The notes under the pieces: generated by a model | Seen by the model: the letters and a program-made list of their open reading frames with translations, nothing else | Databases searched by the model: none | Told to the model about the DNA's origin: nothing | Assembly: GCF_029813775.1 (NCBI RefSeq) | Contig: NZ_JARVKW010000038.1 | Location: forward strand, 1-64,000 | Direction: 5' to 3' | From: Streptomyces sp. DH24 | GTDB lineage: Bacteria > Actinomycetota > Actinomycetes > Streptomycetales > Streptomycetaceae | DNA length: 64,000 bases | In this document: piece after piece, positions 17,041 through 25,596 of the stretch | Layout of the letters: each line of letters begins with the position of its first letter | Position numbering within the stretch: position 1 is the first letter of the stretch | Program-made: the position numbers and the translations under genes

Positions 17041-19052
17041 CCACCGCCGGCCGCACGGAGGACCTTCCCGCCCGTATCGACCCCCGCCGTTCCGCCTGCG
17101 TGCTGATCGGCGTGGACGACTACACCTCGCTGGACCCCCTGCGCAGCGTCCGCCACAACCTCGTCGAGCTGCGGGCCGCGCTCACCGACGAGGAGATCTG
17201 GGGAATCCCGGAGGACCGGATCGTCACGGTCTCCAACCCGGTCGCGCCGGCCGATCTGGTCGGCCCGATCCGCGAGGCCGGGCTCCTCGCCGACGACACG
17301 CTGATCGTCTACTACGCGGGCCACGGCCTGCTCGACCGCCACGAGGGGCAGCAGCTCCTGCTCACGCTGCCCGGGTCGGTGGAGGACCAGCCGGACACCT
17401 GCGTGCGCTCCCGCGACGTACGCCGGGCCATCCGCGACACGGGTGACGCGCGGCGCCGGGTCCTCATCCTCGACTGCTGCTTCAGCGGCCAGGCGCTCAC
17501 CGAGATGGCCGGCGCCAACCGCGGGGAGCAGGGCGGCATGGTGGCGGTGAAGACGCTGCGCGAGGTCGAGGGCTCGTACGTCATGACCTCGGCGCCCAAG
17601 GACCGGCCTTCGCACGCCCCCGACTCCAGACGCTGCACGGTCTTCACCGGGGCACTGGTGGACGTCCTGCGCCGAGGGGTGCCGGACGGGCCCGGCATGC
17701 TGGGCCTGCACACGCTGTTCGAGGTGGTGAAGGCGCGGATCGCGGCCATGAAGCCCGAGATGCCGCAGGAGCCGCAGGACGAGGACCGTAACGGCGTCGG
17801 CGGACTGGACTTCGTCCGCAACGTGGCGGTGCTCCCGCCGCTGACCCCGCCCGCGCCCGCCGACGGCCGGCCGCCCCGAAGCCGGATCCGCACCGCCCTG
17901 TGGTCCCTGGCCGCCGTCGCGGCCGGCCTCGGTGTCGGCCTCGGCGCGCAGCCGGCCGCCGACTGGTGGCACACCGCCCACCCCGTGCCCGCGACCGGCG
18001 AGTGCGGGGGCCACCCCACCGACGCCCCGGCGCCCCGCGCCGTCCTCCTCGACCACTCCGACGCGTTGAACAAGAAGAACGTCGACTACGAGGAGGTCAA
18101 GGGCGTCTCCGCCCTCGCCCTCGTCTCCCAGGGCCCGGACGGCGTCGAGGCACTCGCGCTCACCGACAATTCCCCCGACCTGCTGTTCCCGCTCTCCCTC
18201 GGCACCCCCTCCGGCCTGGCCCCCGTCGCCGACACCGCGCACACGCTGCGCCGCGCGAACGGCGAGAAGTTCCCCGAGGGCGAGCTCGACGGTGAAGGGC
18301 TGGTCGTCGAGCGCGGCGGCCGGACGGCGCTGATCGCCTCCGAGGACGGTCCGGCCCTGCGCCGCTTCGACATCGCCAGCGGGAAGCAGATCGGCGCGGA
18401 CTTCCCCATCCCGGACGACCTGCGGTACTGGCCCCGCGGCAGCGCGCAGACCGGCCGCAGCATCGAGGCCCTCGCCCTCTCACCGAACGGACGGCACCTC
18501 TACGCGGGCTGGGAGGCCCCACTGGCCAAGGACGGCGACTACCGCGGCCGGCCCGCCATCCGCATCCAGCGCTACACCGGCACGCCCGGCGGCACCTACA
18601 CGCCGGACGAGCAGTACGCCTACCGCGCCGGTGACGGAATGAACCTGACGGAGCTGGTCGCCCTCGACGACAAGGGCGGACTCCTCGCGCTGGAGCGCGA
18701 GTACACCTCCGGGCTCGGCACCGCCGTCCGTGTCGTCCAGCTGTCCCTCGAAGGCGCCCGGGACGTGACCGGAGTCGACTCCCTGCACGGCCTTCCCGCG
18801 GACGGCTTCGTGCAGGACACCCCGGTCTTCGACCTGGCCGCCTGTCCGGCGGGCGGCCCGGGAGTGGTCGCCACCCCCGGCTCGAACCCCCGCAACCCGC
18901 TCCTGGACAACGCGGAGGGCATGGCCGTGGGCAAGGAGTGGACGACCGGCGAGTACCAGGGCTGGCGCCCGCTGTACCTGATCTCCGACGACAACGACAG
19001 CGTCGACCAGATCACCCGCCTGTACGCGCTGGCGGTCCGCCTGAAGCCCTGA
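17037..19052 (+). CDS. Caspase-like (C14) protease fused through a TM helix to an esterase-like phytase propeller
   Basis: 671 residues. Residues 15-265 are a caspase fold: CVLIGVDDYTSLDPLRSVRHN, the catalytic His96 in VYYAGHG and the catalytic Cys148 in LILDCCFSG, both intact. A single TM helix follows (about 284-304, TALWSLAAVAAGLGVGLGA). Residues about 330-671 resemble the esterase-like activity of phytase family, a beta-propeller, with IEALALSPNGRHLYAGWEAPLAKDG as its best signature. There is no N-terminal signal, so the caspase should face the cytosol and the propeller the outside. GTG start coupled to the EACC1 gene. This suggests an envelope-sensing proteolytic effector. Alternatively the C-terminal domain could be an ordinary secreted-type hydrolase with no sensing role. 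Confidence 0.85.
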   Translation: MTTAGRTEDLPARIDPRRSACVLIGVDDYTSLDPLRSVRHNLVELRAALTDEEIWGIPEDRIVTVSNPVAPADLVGPIREAGLLADDTLIVYYAGHGLLDRHEGQQLLLTLPGSVEDQPDTCVRSRDVRRAIRDTGDARRRVLILDCCFSGQALTEMAGANRGEQGGMVAVKTLREVEGSYVMTSAPKDRPSHAPDSRRCTVFTGALVDVLRRGVPDGPGMLGLHTLFEVVKARIAAMKPEMPQEPQDEDRNGVGGLDFVRNVAVLPPLTPPAPADGRPPRSRIRTALWSLAAVAAGLGVGLGAQPAADWWHTAHPVPATGECGGHPTDAPAPRAVLLDHSDALNKKNVDYEEVKGVSALALVSQGPDGVEALALTDNSPDLLFPLSLGTPSGLAPVADTAHTLRRANGEKFPEGELDGEGLVVERGGRTALIASEDGPALRRFDIASGKQIGADFPIPDDLRYWPRGSAQTGRSIEALALSPNGRHLYAGWEAPLAKDGDYRGRPAIRIQRYTGTPGGTYTPDEQYAYRAGDGMNLTELVALDDKGGLLALEREYTSGLGTAVRVVQLSLEGARDVTGVDSLHGLPADGFVQDTPVFDLAACPAGGPGVVATPGSNPRNPLLDNAEGMAVGKEWTTGEYQGWRPLYLISDDNDSVDQITRLYALAVRLKP

Positions 19053-19075
19053 GACCCGGCGTGCGGATCATGCCG

Positions 19076-19178
19076 GTGTCGGGGTGTCGGGGTGTCGGGG
19101 TGTCGGGGTGTCGGGGTGTCGGGGTGTCGGGGGTTGCGGTGCCCGGCGTTCCGGTGTCCGGTGTCCGGTGTCCGGTGT
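19076..19178 (+). repeat. Two short tandem arrays: 7 x GTGTCGGG and 4 x CCGGTGT
   Basis: Seven perfect head-to-tail copies of GTGTCGGG (19076-19131), then four perfect copies of CCGGTGT (19151-19178), in the 250-bp gap after the caspase gene. The + strand is G-rich with regularly spaced GGG runs. Non-coding. Confidence 0.9.
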
Positions 19179-19302
19179 CCCGGCGTTCCGGTGCCCCGGC
19201 CTCCCGTGTCCGTCGGGTCCGGTGTGGGCCCCGCCGCAAGGGCGTTCCGGGCACGCCTGGAAGACGGTCGTGGCCACCGCCGTCCGGCCATAGGCTGCCG
19301 CC

Positions 19303-20100
19303 ATGCCTCCGGCCAGAAAGCGCCCCCGCGCCTACGACCCCGCCAAGATCCGCGCCGCCGTCCTCGCCCAGTTCGGGCACCTGCGTGAGGCCGTACGCAC
19401 CCTGAGCCCCGAGCAGCTCGCGCTCCCCACCCGGCTCGGGGAGTGGACCGTGCGGGAGCTGGCGGCGCACGTGACCATGGCCGTGGAGAGCGTCAGCCGC
19501 AACCTCGACCGTGACGAGCCCGCCCAGGCCGACCTGACCCTGCTGGACTGGCCCTTCGCCACCGCCGCCCGCGCCGCCGGCATCGCCGAGGGCACCCGCG
19601 AGCCGGCCGCCGCCCACCCCGACCTCGACGCTCTCTACGCCCGCACCGAGGAGCGCCTCACCGCACGGCTGGCCGACGCCCCCGGCACCCGTCTGCTCGC
19701 CGCCGGGACCGGTGCGATGACCCTCGCCGACTACCTGGTCACGCGCACCGTCGAGCTCGTCGTGCACACCGACGACCTCAACGCCGCCGTGCCCGGCCTC
19801 GACATCCCCCACGACCGCCAGGCCCTCGCCGCCTGCACCCGGCTGCTGGCCGACGCCCTCGCCGTGAAGGCGCCCGGGGGTTCCACGGAGGTGCGCATCC
19901 CGCCGTACGCCGTGGTGCAGTGCGTCGAAGGTCCCCGGCACACCCGCGGCACCCCGCCGAACGTCGTCGAGACCGACCCGCTGACCTGGGTCCGCCTCGC
20001 GACGGGGCGGCTGACGTGGGCCGACGCGGTGGCCGCCGCCGAGGTCGGCGCGAGCGGCGAGCGGTCCGACCTGTCGGGGCTGCTGCCGCTCATGGGCTGA
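19303..20100 (+). CDS. Maleylpyruvate isomerase family / mycothiol-dependent DinB-like protein
   Basis: 265 residues. The N-terminal four-helix DinB-like domain shows the metal-ligand pattern of the mycothiol-dependent family (LGEWTVRELAAHVTMAVESV, then TRTVELVVHTDDL), followed by a small C-terminal sterol-carrier-like domain (EVRIPPYAVVQCVEGPRHTRG). Members use mycothiol, the actinobacterial thiol, for isomerisation or conjugation; the substrate here is unknown. No Shine-Dalgarno sequence precedes the ATG, and a TAGGCT hexamer (19291-19296) ends 6 nt before it, so a leaderless mRNA is likely. Confidence 0.85.
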   Translation: MPPARKRPRAYDPAKIRAAVLAQFGHLREAVRTLSPEQLALPTRLGEWTVRELAAHVTMAVESVSRNLDRDEPAQADLTLLDWPFATAARAAGIAEGTREPAAAHPDLDALYARTEERLTARLADAPGTRLLAAGTGAMTLADYLVTRTVELVVHTDDLNAAVPGLDIPHDRQALAACTRLLADALAVKAPGGSTEVRIPPYAVVQCVEGPRHTRGTPPNVVETDPLTWVRLATGRLTWADAVAAAEVGASGERSDLSGLLPLMG

Positions 20101-20158
20101 CGCGGTCGCGGGGGCGGGCCGGGGGGAACCGATCGTCCCGGGTGCCCGTCGAAGCGGC

Positions 20159-20929
20159 ATGGACAGGCACCAGCAGCTCATGACCCTGACGGCCGCCGCC
20201 GTGCTCGTCCCGCTCGTGGCGGCCTGCGGCAACGAGAAGGCGGGCAGCGGATCGGTCGGGGCCGAGAAACCCCTGACCGGAGTGGTGTGGAGCGTCGACA
20301 GCGTCACCGTCGACGGCACCACGCACCGCGCCCCGGCCGACGCGCACGTCACCATCGGCGGCGACGGCCGGGCCGAGGGCAGCTACGGCTGCAACACCTT
20401 CAGCGCGAAGGCCGCCCTCGACGGCGACACGGTCCGCCTCAGCGACGCCACGGCCACCGAGATGGCCTGCGGGAAGAAGCCCATGGACTTCGAGCGCGCC
20501 CTGGCCCGCACTCTCACCGGCGCCGCGCTCAGCACCGACCTGAACAGCGACCGCCTCACCCTGACCGCCGGCGACGGCGACACCGTCCGCCTGAGCAAGT
20601 CGCAGGACGCGCCCCTGCACGGCACGAAGTGGACCGTCACCGGCCCCGGCACCGCCGGCGAGGCCCACCTGACCTTCGACACCAAGAAGGGCACCGTCTC
20701 CGGCCGGCTCGGCTGCAACCACGTCAATGCCAAGGCCACCGTCCGCGACGGCAGTATCACCGTCGGCGCCCCCACCACCACCCGAATGATGTGCGAAGAC
20801 TCACTCATGGACACCGAGAGGGCCCTGCTGCGTGCCCTCAAGGGCCCGCTGACGTACGAGATCGATCACCGCACCATCACGCTGACCAGCGACAACGGCA
20901 CCAGCGTGCGGGCCGTCGCCGCCCGGTGA
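20159..20929 (+). CDS. Lipoprotein with two META domains
   Basis: 256 residues. A short lipoprotein signal (LVPLVAAC, lipidated Cys at 23) is followed by two copies of the META/HslJ domain (about 38-140 and 150-255). Each has the family's glycine-rich turn and Cys: GSYGCNTFSA ... TEMACG, and GRLGCNHVNA ... TRMMCE. HslJ-like domains occur in heat-inducible or stress-related envelope proteins; the exact role is unknown. It lies just upstream of purF with a 62-bp gap that contains the purF promoter. Confidence 0.85.
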   Translation: MDRHQQLMTLTAAAVLVPLVAACGNEKAGSGSVGAEKPLTGVVWSVDSVTVDGTTHRAPADAHVTIGGDGRAEGSYGCNTFSAKAALDGDTVRLSDATATEMACGKKPMDFERALARTLTGAALSTDLNSDRLTLTAGDGDTVRLSKSQDAPLHGTKWTVTGPGTAGEAHLTFDTKKGTVSGRLGCNHVNAKATVRDGSITVGAPTTTRMMCEDSLMDTERALLRALKGPLTYEIDHRTITLTSDNGTSVRAVAAR

Positions 20930-20954
20930 TCCACAACTGAGGGCCCATCCCGAA

Positions 20955-20984
20955 TTCGGACCAGTGGTCGATCTCGCCTACACT
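20955..20984 (+). promoter_or_regulatory. purF promoter, leaderless arrangement
   Basis: TTCGGA (20955-20960), an 18-nt spacer and TACACT (20979-20984) resemble a housekeeping-sigma promoter. The -10 ends 7 nt before the purF GTG at 20992, so transcription should begin at the start codon. No ribosome-binding sequence lies between. Confidence 0.65.
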
Positions 20985-20991
20985 CGAATAC

Positions 20992-22521
20992 GTGCCACGT
21001 GGTGACGGACGACTCAACCACGACCTTCTCCCCGGCGAGAAAGGCCCCCAGGACGCTTGCGGCGTCTTCGGTGTCTGGGCCCCGGGCGAAGAGGTCGCCA
21101 AGCTCACGTACTTCGGGCTCTACGCCCTCCAGCATCGGGGCCAGGAGTCCGCGGGAATCGCGGTCAGCAACGGCTCCCAGATCCTCGTCTTCAAGGACAT
21201 GGGCCTGGTCTCCCAGGTCTTCGACGAGACCTCCCTCGGATCGCTCCAGGGACACATCGCGGTCGGACACGCCCGCTACTCGACCACCGGCGCCTCCGTC
21301 TGGGAGAACGCCCAGCCGACGTTCCGCGCCACCGCGCAGGGCTCGATCGCGCTCGGTCACAACGGCAACCTGGTCAACACGGCGCAGCTCGCCGAGATGG
21401 TCGCCGACCTGCCCAAGGACCACTCCGGCCGGTCCACCCGGGTCGCGGCCACCAACGACACCGACCTCGTCACCGCGCTGCTCGCCGGCCAGGTCGACGC
21501 GGACGGCAAGCCGCTGACCATCGAGGAGGCGGCCGGCAAGGTGCTGCCCGAGGTGCGCGGCGCCTTCAGCCTCGTCTTCATGGACGAGCACACCCTCTAC
21601 GCGGCCCGCGACCCGCAGGGCATCCGCCCGCTGGTCCTCGGCCGTCTGGAGCGCGGCTGGGTGGTCGCCTCCGAGTCCGCCGCCCTCGACATCTGCGGCG
21701 CCAGCTATGTGCGCGAGATCGAGCCGGGCGAGTTCGTCGCCATCGACGAGAACGGCCTGCGCACCTCCCGATTCGCGGAAGCAAAGCCCAAGGGCTGCGT
21801 CTTCGAGTACGTGTACCTGGCCCGCCCGGACACCGACATCGCCGGCCGGAACGTGTACCTGTCCCGCGTCGAGATGGGCCGCCGCCTCGCCAAGGAGGCG
21901 CCCGTCGAGGCCGACCTGGTCATACCGACCCCGGAGTCCGGCACCCCCGCCGCGATCGGTTACGCGGAGGCCTCCGGCATCCCGTTCGGCGCCGGCCTGG
22001 TCAAGAACGCGTACGTGGGCCGGACCTTCATCCAGCCTTCACAGACCATTCGCCAGCTCGGCATCCGCCTGAAGCTGAACCCGCTCAAGGAAGTCATCAA
22101 GGGCAAGCGCCTGGTCGTCGTCGACGACTCCATCGTGCGCGGCAACACCCAGCGGGCCCTGGTCCGCATGCTGCGCGAGGCGGGCGCCGCCGAGGTCCAC
22201 ATCCGGATCTCCTCGCCGCCCGTGAAGTGGCCCTGCTTCTTCGGCATCGACTTCGCCACCCGCGCCGAGCTCATCGCCAACGGCATGACCATCGAGGAGA
22301 TCGGCACCTCGCTCGGCGCCGACTCCCTGGCGTACATCTCCATCGACGGCATGATCGAGGCGACCACCATCGCCAAGCCGAACCTGTGCCGCGCCTGCTT
22401 CGACGGCGAGTACCCGATGGAGCTGCCCGACCCCGAGCTGCTCGGCAAGCAGCTGCTGGAGACGGAGCTGGCCGCCGGCCCGGCCGCCACGGCCGCCGCC
22501 GACGCGATCCGCCGCCCGTAG
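20992..22521 (+). CDS. purF: Amidophosphoribosyltransferase
   Basis: 509 residues. PurF commits PRPP and glutamine to purine synthesis by making phosphoribosylamine. The start gives a 22-residue propeptide before Cys23 (EKGPQDACGVFGVW), which becomes the N-terminal glutaminase nucleophile after cleavage. LYALQHRGQESAGI and the PRPP-binding VVVDDSIVRGNT are intact. Cysteines in KGCVFEY, WPCFFGID and NLCRACF match the 4Fe-4S type of Bacillus PurF. The GTG has no Shine-Dalgarno sequence but a promoter -10 element directly upstream. purM follows 45 nt later and is probably co-transcribed. Confidence 0.98.
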   Translation: MPRGDGRLNHDLLPGEKGPQDACGVFGVWAPGEEVAKLTYFGLYALQHRGQESAGIAVSNGSQILVFKDMGLVSQVFDETSLGSLQGHIAVGHARYSTTGASVWENAQPTFRATAQGSIALGHNGNLVNTAQLAEMVADLPKDHSGRSTRVAATNDTDLVTALLAGQVDADGKPLTIEEAAGKVLPEVRGAFSLVFMDEHTLYAARDPQGIRPLVLGRLERGWVVASESAALDICGASYVREIEPGEFVAIDENGLRTSRFAEAKPKGCVFEYVYLARPDTDIAGRNVYLSRVEMGRRLAKEAPVEADLVIPTPESGTPAAIGYAEASGIPFGAGLVKNAYVGRTFIQPSQTIRQLGIRLKLNPLKEVIKGKRLVVVDDSIVRGNTQRALVRMLREAGAAEVHIRISSPPVKWPCFFGIDFATRAELIANGMTIEEIGTSLGADSLAYISIDGMIEATTIAKPNLCRACFDGEYPMELPDPELLGKQLLETELAAGPAATAAADAIRRP

Positions 22522-22566
22522 CCGGCCCGCACTACCTGCTGTACGACACGAAGGTTCTCATTAGCC

Positions 22567-23634
22567 ATGTCTGAGACAACTGGTGCCAGCTACGCAGCCG
22601 CGGGCGTCGACATCGAGGCGGGCGACCGCGCCGTCGAGCTCATGAAGGAGTGGGTGAAGAAGACGCAGCGCCCTGAGGTCCTCGGCGGCCTCGGCGGTTT
22701 CGCCGGCCTCTTCGACGCCTCCGCGCTGAAGAACTACGAGCGCCCGCTGCTCGCCTCCGCCACCGACGGCGTCGGCACCAAGGTGGACGTCGCCCGCCGG
22801 ATGGGCGTCTACGACACCATCGGCCACGACCTGGTCGCCATGGTCATGGACGACATCGTGGTGTGCGGCGCCGAGCCGCTGTTCATGACCGACTACATCT
22901 GTGTCGGCAAGGTGCACCCCGAGCGTGTCGCCGCCATCGTCAAGGGCATCGCCGAGGGCTGCGTGCTCGCCGGCTGCGCCCTGGTGGGCGGCGAGACGGC
23001 CGAGCACCCCGGCCTGCTGGGTCCGGACGACTTCGACGTCGCCGGCGCCGGTACGGGCGTCGTGGAGGCCGACCGGCTGCTCGGCGCGGATCGTATCCGT
23101 ACGGGTGACGCGGTGATCGCCATGGCGTCCTCCGGCCTTCACTCCAACGGGTACTCGCTGGTCCGGCACGTCCTGCTGGACCAGGGCGGCATGGCCCTCG
23201 ACACCCACGTGGACGAGCTCGGCCGCACCCTCGGCGAGGAACTGCTGGAGCCGACGAAGATCTACTCCCTGGACTGCCTGGCCCTGATGCGCACGACCGA
23301 CGTGCACGCCTTCAGCCACATCACCGGCGGCGGCCTCGCGGCCAACCTGGCCCGCGTGATCCCGGACGGCCTGCACGCGATCGTGGACCGCTCCACCTGG
23401 GCCCCGGCGCCGGTCTTCGACCTCGTCGGCCGCACCGGCTCGGTCGAGCGCCTGGAGCTGGAGAAGACGCTGAACATGGGCGTCGGCATGATCGCGATCG
23501 TGCCCGAGGAGTCCACGGACGTCGCGCTGGCGACGCTGGCCGACCGCGGCGTGGACGCCTGGGTGGCCGGCGAGATCACCGACCGCGGCGACCACGAGAC
23601 GGGCGCGGCGATGATCGGCGACTACGCGAGCTGA
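22567..23634 (+). CDS. purM: Phosphoribosylformylglycinamidine cyclo-ligase (AIR synthetase)
   Basis: 355 residues. PurM closes the imidazole ring of FGAM with ATP. Family motifs: GGLGGFAGLFD, LASATDGVGTKV, HDLVAMVMDDIVVCGAEPLFMTDYICVGK, GETAEHPGL and HITGGGLAANLARV. The weak site GAAGG precedes ATG 22567 at a longer than usual distance. It lies 45 nt after purF, suggesting one transcript that stops at a strong hairpin shared with the convergent DUF3073 gene. Confidence 0.97.
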   Translation: MSETTGASYAAAGVDIEAGDRAVELMKEWVKKTQRPEVLGGLGGFAGLFDASALKNYERPLLASATDGVGTKVDVARRMGVYDTIGHDLVAMVMDDIVVCGAEPLFMTDYICVGKVHPERVAAIVKGIAEGCVLAGCALVGGETAEHPGLLGPDDFDVAGAGTGVVEADRLLGADRIRTGDAVIAMASSGLHSNGYSLVRHVLLDQGGMALDTHVDELGRTLGEELLEPTKIYSLDCLALMRTTDVHAFSHITGGGLAANLARVIPDGLHAIVDRSTWAPAPVFDLVGRTGSVERLELEKTLNMGVGMIAIVPEESTDVALATLADRGVDAWVAGEITDRGDHETGAAMIGDYAS

Positions 23635-23678
23635 GCGGTGAGGCTGCCCCCACACGGAGAGCGTGCGGGCAGCACAGA

Positions 23679-23710
23679 ACCCGGTCGGTGACCGAAGTCA
23701 CCGACCGGGT
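23679..23710. terminator. Bidirectional terminator between purM and DUF3073 gene
   Basis: Perfect 14-bp arms (ACCCGGTCGGTGAC and complement) around CGAA, located in the gap between convergent genes. Confidence 0.85.
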
Positions 23711-23727
23711 GCATGCTCAGTGCAAGG

Positions 23728-23979
23728 TCAAGCGCCGCGACGCTGCTGCGGGGACTGGCCGTCCTCGTCCTCGTCGTCGTCCTCGTAGAGGTCGGCGTAC
23801 TTTGCGTACAGGTCGTCGTCTTGCTCATCGTCCTCGAACCGTTCGCCGCCGTTCGGCGACGCGTTCGCAGTCGATGCGCCCAGCTCCTCGGCCAGGCGTG
23901 CGAGATCTGTCCCACCGCTGTTGTACTTCAGCTGGCGGGCGACCTTCGTCTGCTTGGCCTTGGCCCGGCCGCGCCCCAT
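23728..23979 (-). CDS. DUF3073 family protein
   Basis: 83 residues: a basic N-terminus (MGRGRAKAKQTKVARQLKYN), a short conserved core (DLARLAEELG) and a very acidic Asp/Glu/Tyr tail (DDDLYAKYADLYEDDDEDED). This charge-split layout is the hallmark of DUF3073, a family found throughout actinobacteria with no known function. GAGGGGG lies upstream of the ATG. Its promoter must lie in the 309-bp gap towards the valine dehydrogenase gene. Confidence 0.9.
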   Translation of the reverse strand: MGRGRAKAKQTKVARQLKYNSGGTDLARLAEELGASTANASPNGGERFEDDEQDDDLYAKYADLYEDDDEDEDGQSPQQRRGA

Positions 23980-24288
23980 GGCTCGACCCCCTCAACGACG
24001 GGGCTCGACGGCCCCAGAGTCTTGACACGCGTTCATGATCCGGAACGGACTCTCCGTGGAGAGGCCGGTCCGTAGGGCTTCCACGGTACCTGAGCCCGCG
24101 CCCATACGGTACGTCGCCCGCAGGACGTGGCCGCGCCCAGGACCTTCGAGGCGCCCTGTCCTCGCTGGTCAACCGCGATTTTAACCACTTATCGGCGGTC
24201 GACCCGCCGGGAGAAGTGAGAGTTCTCTCCAACTGCCCTCCGGCGGGTACCGGTCACACCCCGCGAGCCCCCGGAACGAGGGGCGCGA
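23980..24288 (-). other. Non-coding gap upstream of DUF3073, with vdh terminator
   Basis: 309 bp without a credible gene. At 24202-24248 an inverted repeat (ACCCGCCGG ... CCGGCGGGT) encloses a smaller GAGAG/CTCTC stem and lies 41 nt after the vdh stop; it probably terminates vdh. The remaining sequence towards 23980 should contain the DUF3073 promoter, but no clear -10/-35 pair stands out. Confidence 0.5.
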
Positions 24289-25374
24289 TCACCGTGCCGC
24301 GCGGGCCTCCGCCATGCGCTGCTCGGCGATCCGGTCGGCCGCGGCGGCCGGCGGAATCCCGTCCGTCTTCGCACGTGCGAATATGGCGAGCGTGGTGTCG
24401 TAGATCTTCGCGGCCTTGGCCTTGCACCGCTCGAAGTCGAAGCCGTGCAGCTCGTCGGCGACCTGGATGACGCCGCCGGCGTTCACCACGTAGTCCGGCG
24501 CGTAGAGGATCCCGCGGTCGGCGAGGTCCTTCTCGACGCCGGGGTGGGCGAGCTGGTTGTTGGCGGCGCCGCACACCACCTTGGCGGTCAGCACCGGCAC
24601 GGTGTCGTCGTTGAGCGCGCCGCCCAGCGCGCAGGGGGCGTAGAGGTCCAGGCCCTCGACGCGGATCAGCGCGTCGGTGTCGGCGACGAAGCGCACCTCG
24701 GGGTGACGCTCGGTGATGCGCCGCACGGCGTCCTCCCGGACGTCCGTGATCACGACCCGGGCGCCCTCGTCCAGCAGGTGCTCGACCAGGTGGTGACCGA
24801 CCTTGCCGACGCCCGCGATGCCGACCGTGCGGTCGCGCAGGGCCGGGTCGCCCCACAGGTGCTGGGCACTGGCCCGCATGCCCTGGTAGACGCCGAACGC
24901 GGTGAGCACGGAGGAGTCGCCGGCGCCGCCGTTCTCGGGGGAGCGTCCGGTGGTCCAGCGGCACTCGCGGGCCACGACGTCCATGTCGGCGACGTACGTG
25001 CCGACGTCGCAGGCGGTGACGTAGCGGCCACCGAGGGAGGCGACGCAGCGGCCGTACGCGAGGAGCAGTTCCTCGGTCTTGTCCCGCTCGGGATCGCCGA
25101 TGATCACGGCCTTGCCGCCGCCGTGGTCGAGACCGGCCATGGCGTTCTTGTACGACATGCCGCGCGCGAGGTTCAGGGCGTCGGCGACGGCCTCCTCCTC
25201 GCTCGCGTACGGGTAGAAGCGCGTACCGCCGAGCGCGGGGCCAAGGGCGGTGGAGTGAAGGGCGATGACGGCCTTGAGGCCACTGGCGCGGTCCTGGCAG
25301 AGCACGACTTGCTCATGACCCCCCTGGTCCGAGTGGAACAGGGTGTGCAGGACGCCGTCGGTTACATCGGTCAC
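24289..25374 (-). CDS. vdh: Valine (branched-chain amino acid) dehydrogenase
   Basis: 361 residues of the Glu/Leu/Phe/Val dehydrogenase family. It oxidatively deaminates valine and related branched-chain amino acids with NAD+, feeding branched precursors into fatty acids and polyketides. GTRFYPYASEEEAVADALNLARGMSYKNAMAGLDHGGGKAVI contains the glycine-rich substrate site and catalytic Lys. VGIAGVGKVGHHLVEHL is the Rossmann dinucleotide site and ITDVRED supplies the NAD-type acid. GTG start with AGGAG 8 nt upstream. It is divergent from the 25597 gene. The assignment as vdh follows length and recalled synteny with bldC. Confidence 0.9.
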   Translation of the reverse strand: MTDVTDGVLHTLFHSDQGGHEQVVLCQDRASGLKAVIALHSTALGPALGGTRFYPYASEEEAVADALNLARGMSYKNAMAGLDHGGGKAVIIGDPERDKTEELLLAYGRCVASLGGRYVTACDVGTYVADMDVVARECRWTTGRSPENGGAGDSSVLTAFGVYQGMRASAQHLWGDPALRDRTVGIAGVGKVGHHLVEHLLDEGARVVITDVREDAVRRITERHPEVRFVADTDALIRVEGLDLYAPCALGGALNDDTVPVLTAKVVCGAANNQLAHPGVEKDLADRGILYAPDYVVNAGGVIQVADELHGFDFERCKAKAAKIYDTTLAIFARAKTDGIPPAAAADRIAEQRMAEARAAR

Positions 25375-25596
25375 TGTGGTGACTCCTGAGTAAGTAGCGG
25401 CGAGTCGGGGAGAGCTCCCGTACGGGTGGCGGGCGCTGTGAGCACGAGATTAGAGCCTGCCGTGCCCCTCGGTCCCCCCGTGCTCAGGATCACCTCCTCG
25501 CGGAGTACTGCCGTGCGACGATTTGCATAGATTTCCTGCGGGATCGTGAGGGGATTCCGCAGTTTTCCCCGACGACGGGCGGGGGAGGGAGCAGGC

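Noticed and set aside
20287..20940. Arg/His-rich frames parallel to the META lipoprotein and other genes
   Set aside because: Arg/Pro/His-rich translations without domains are the usual +1/+2 shadows of GC-rich Streptomyces genes.
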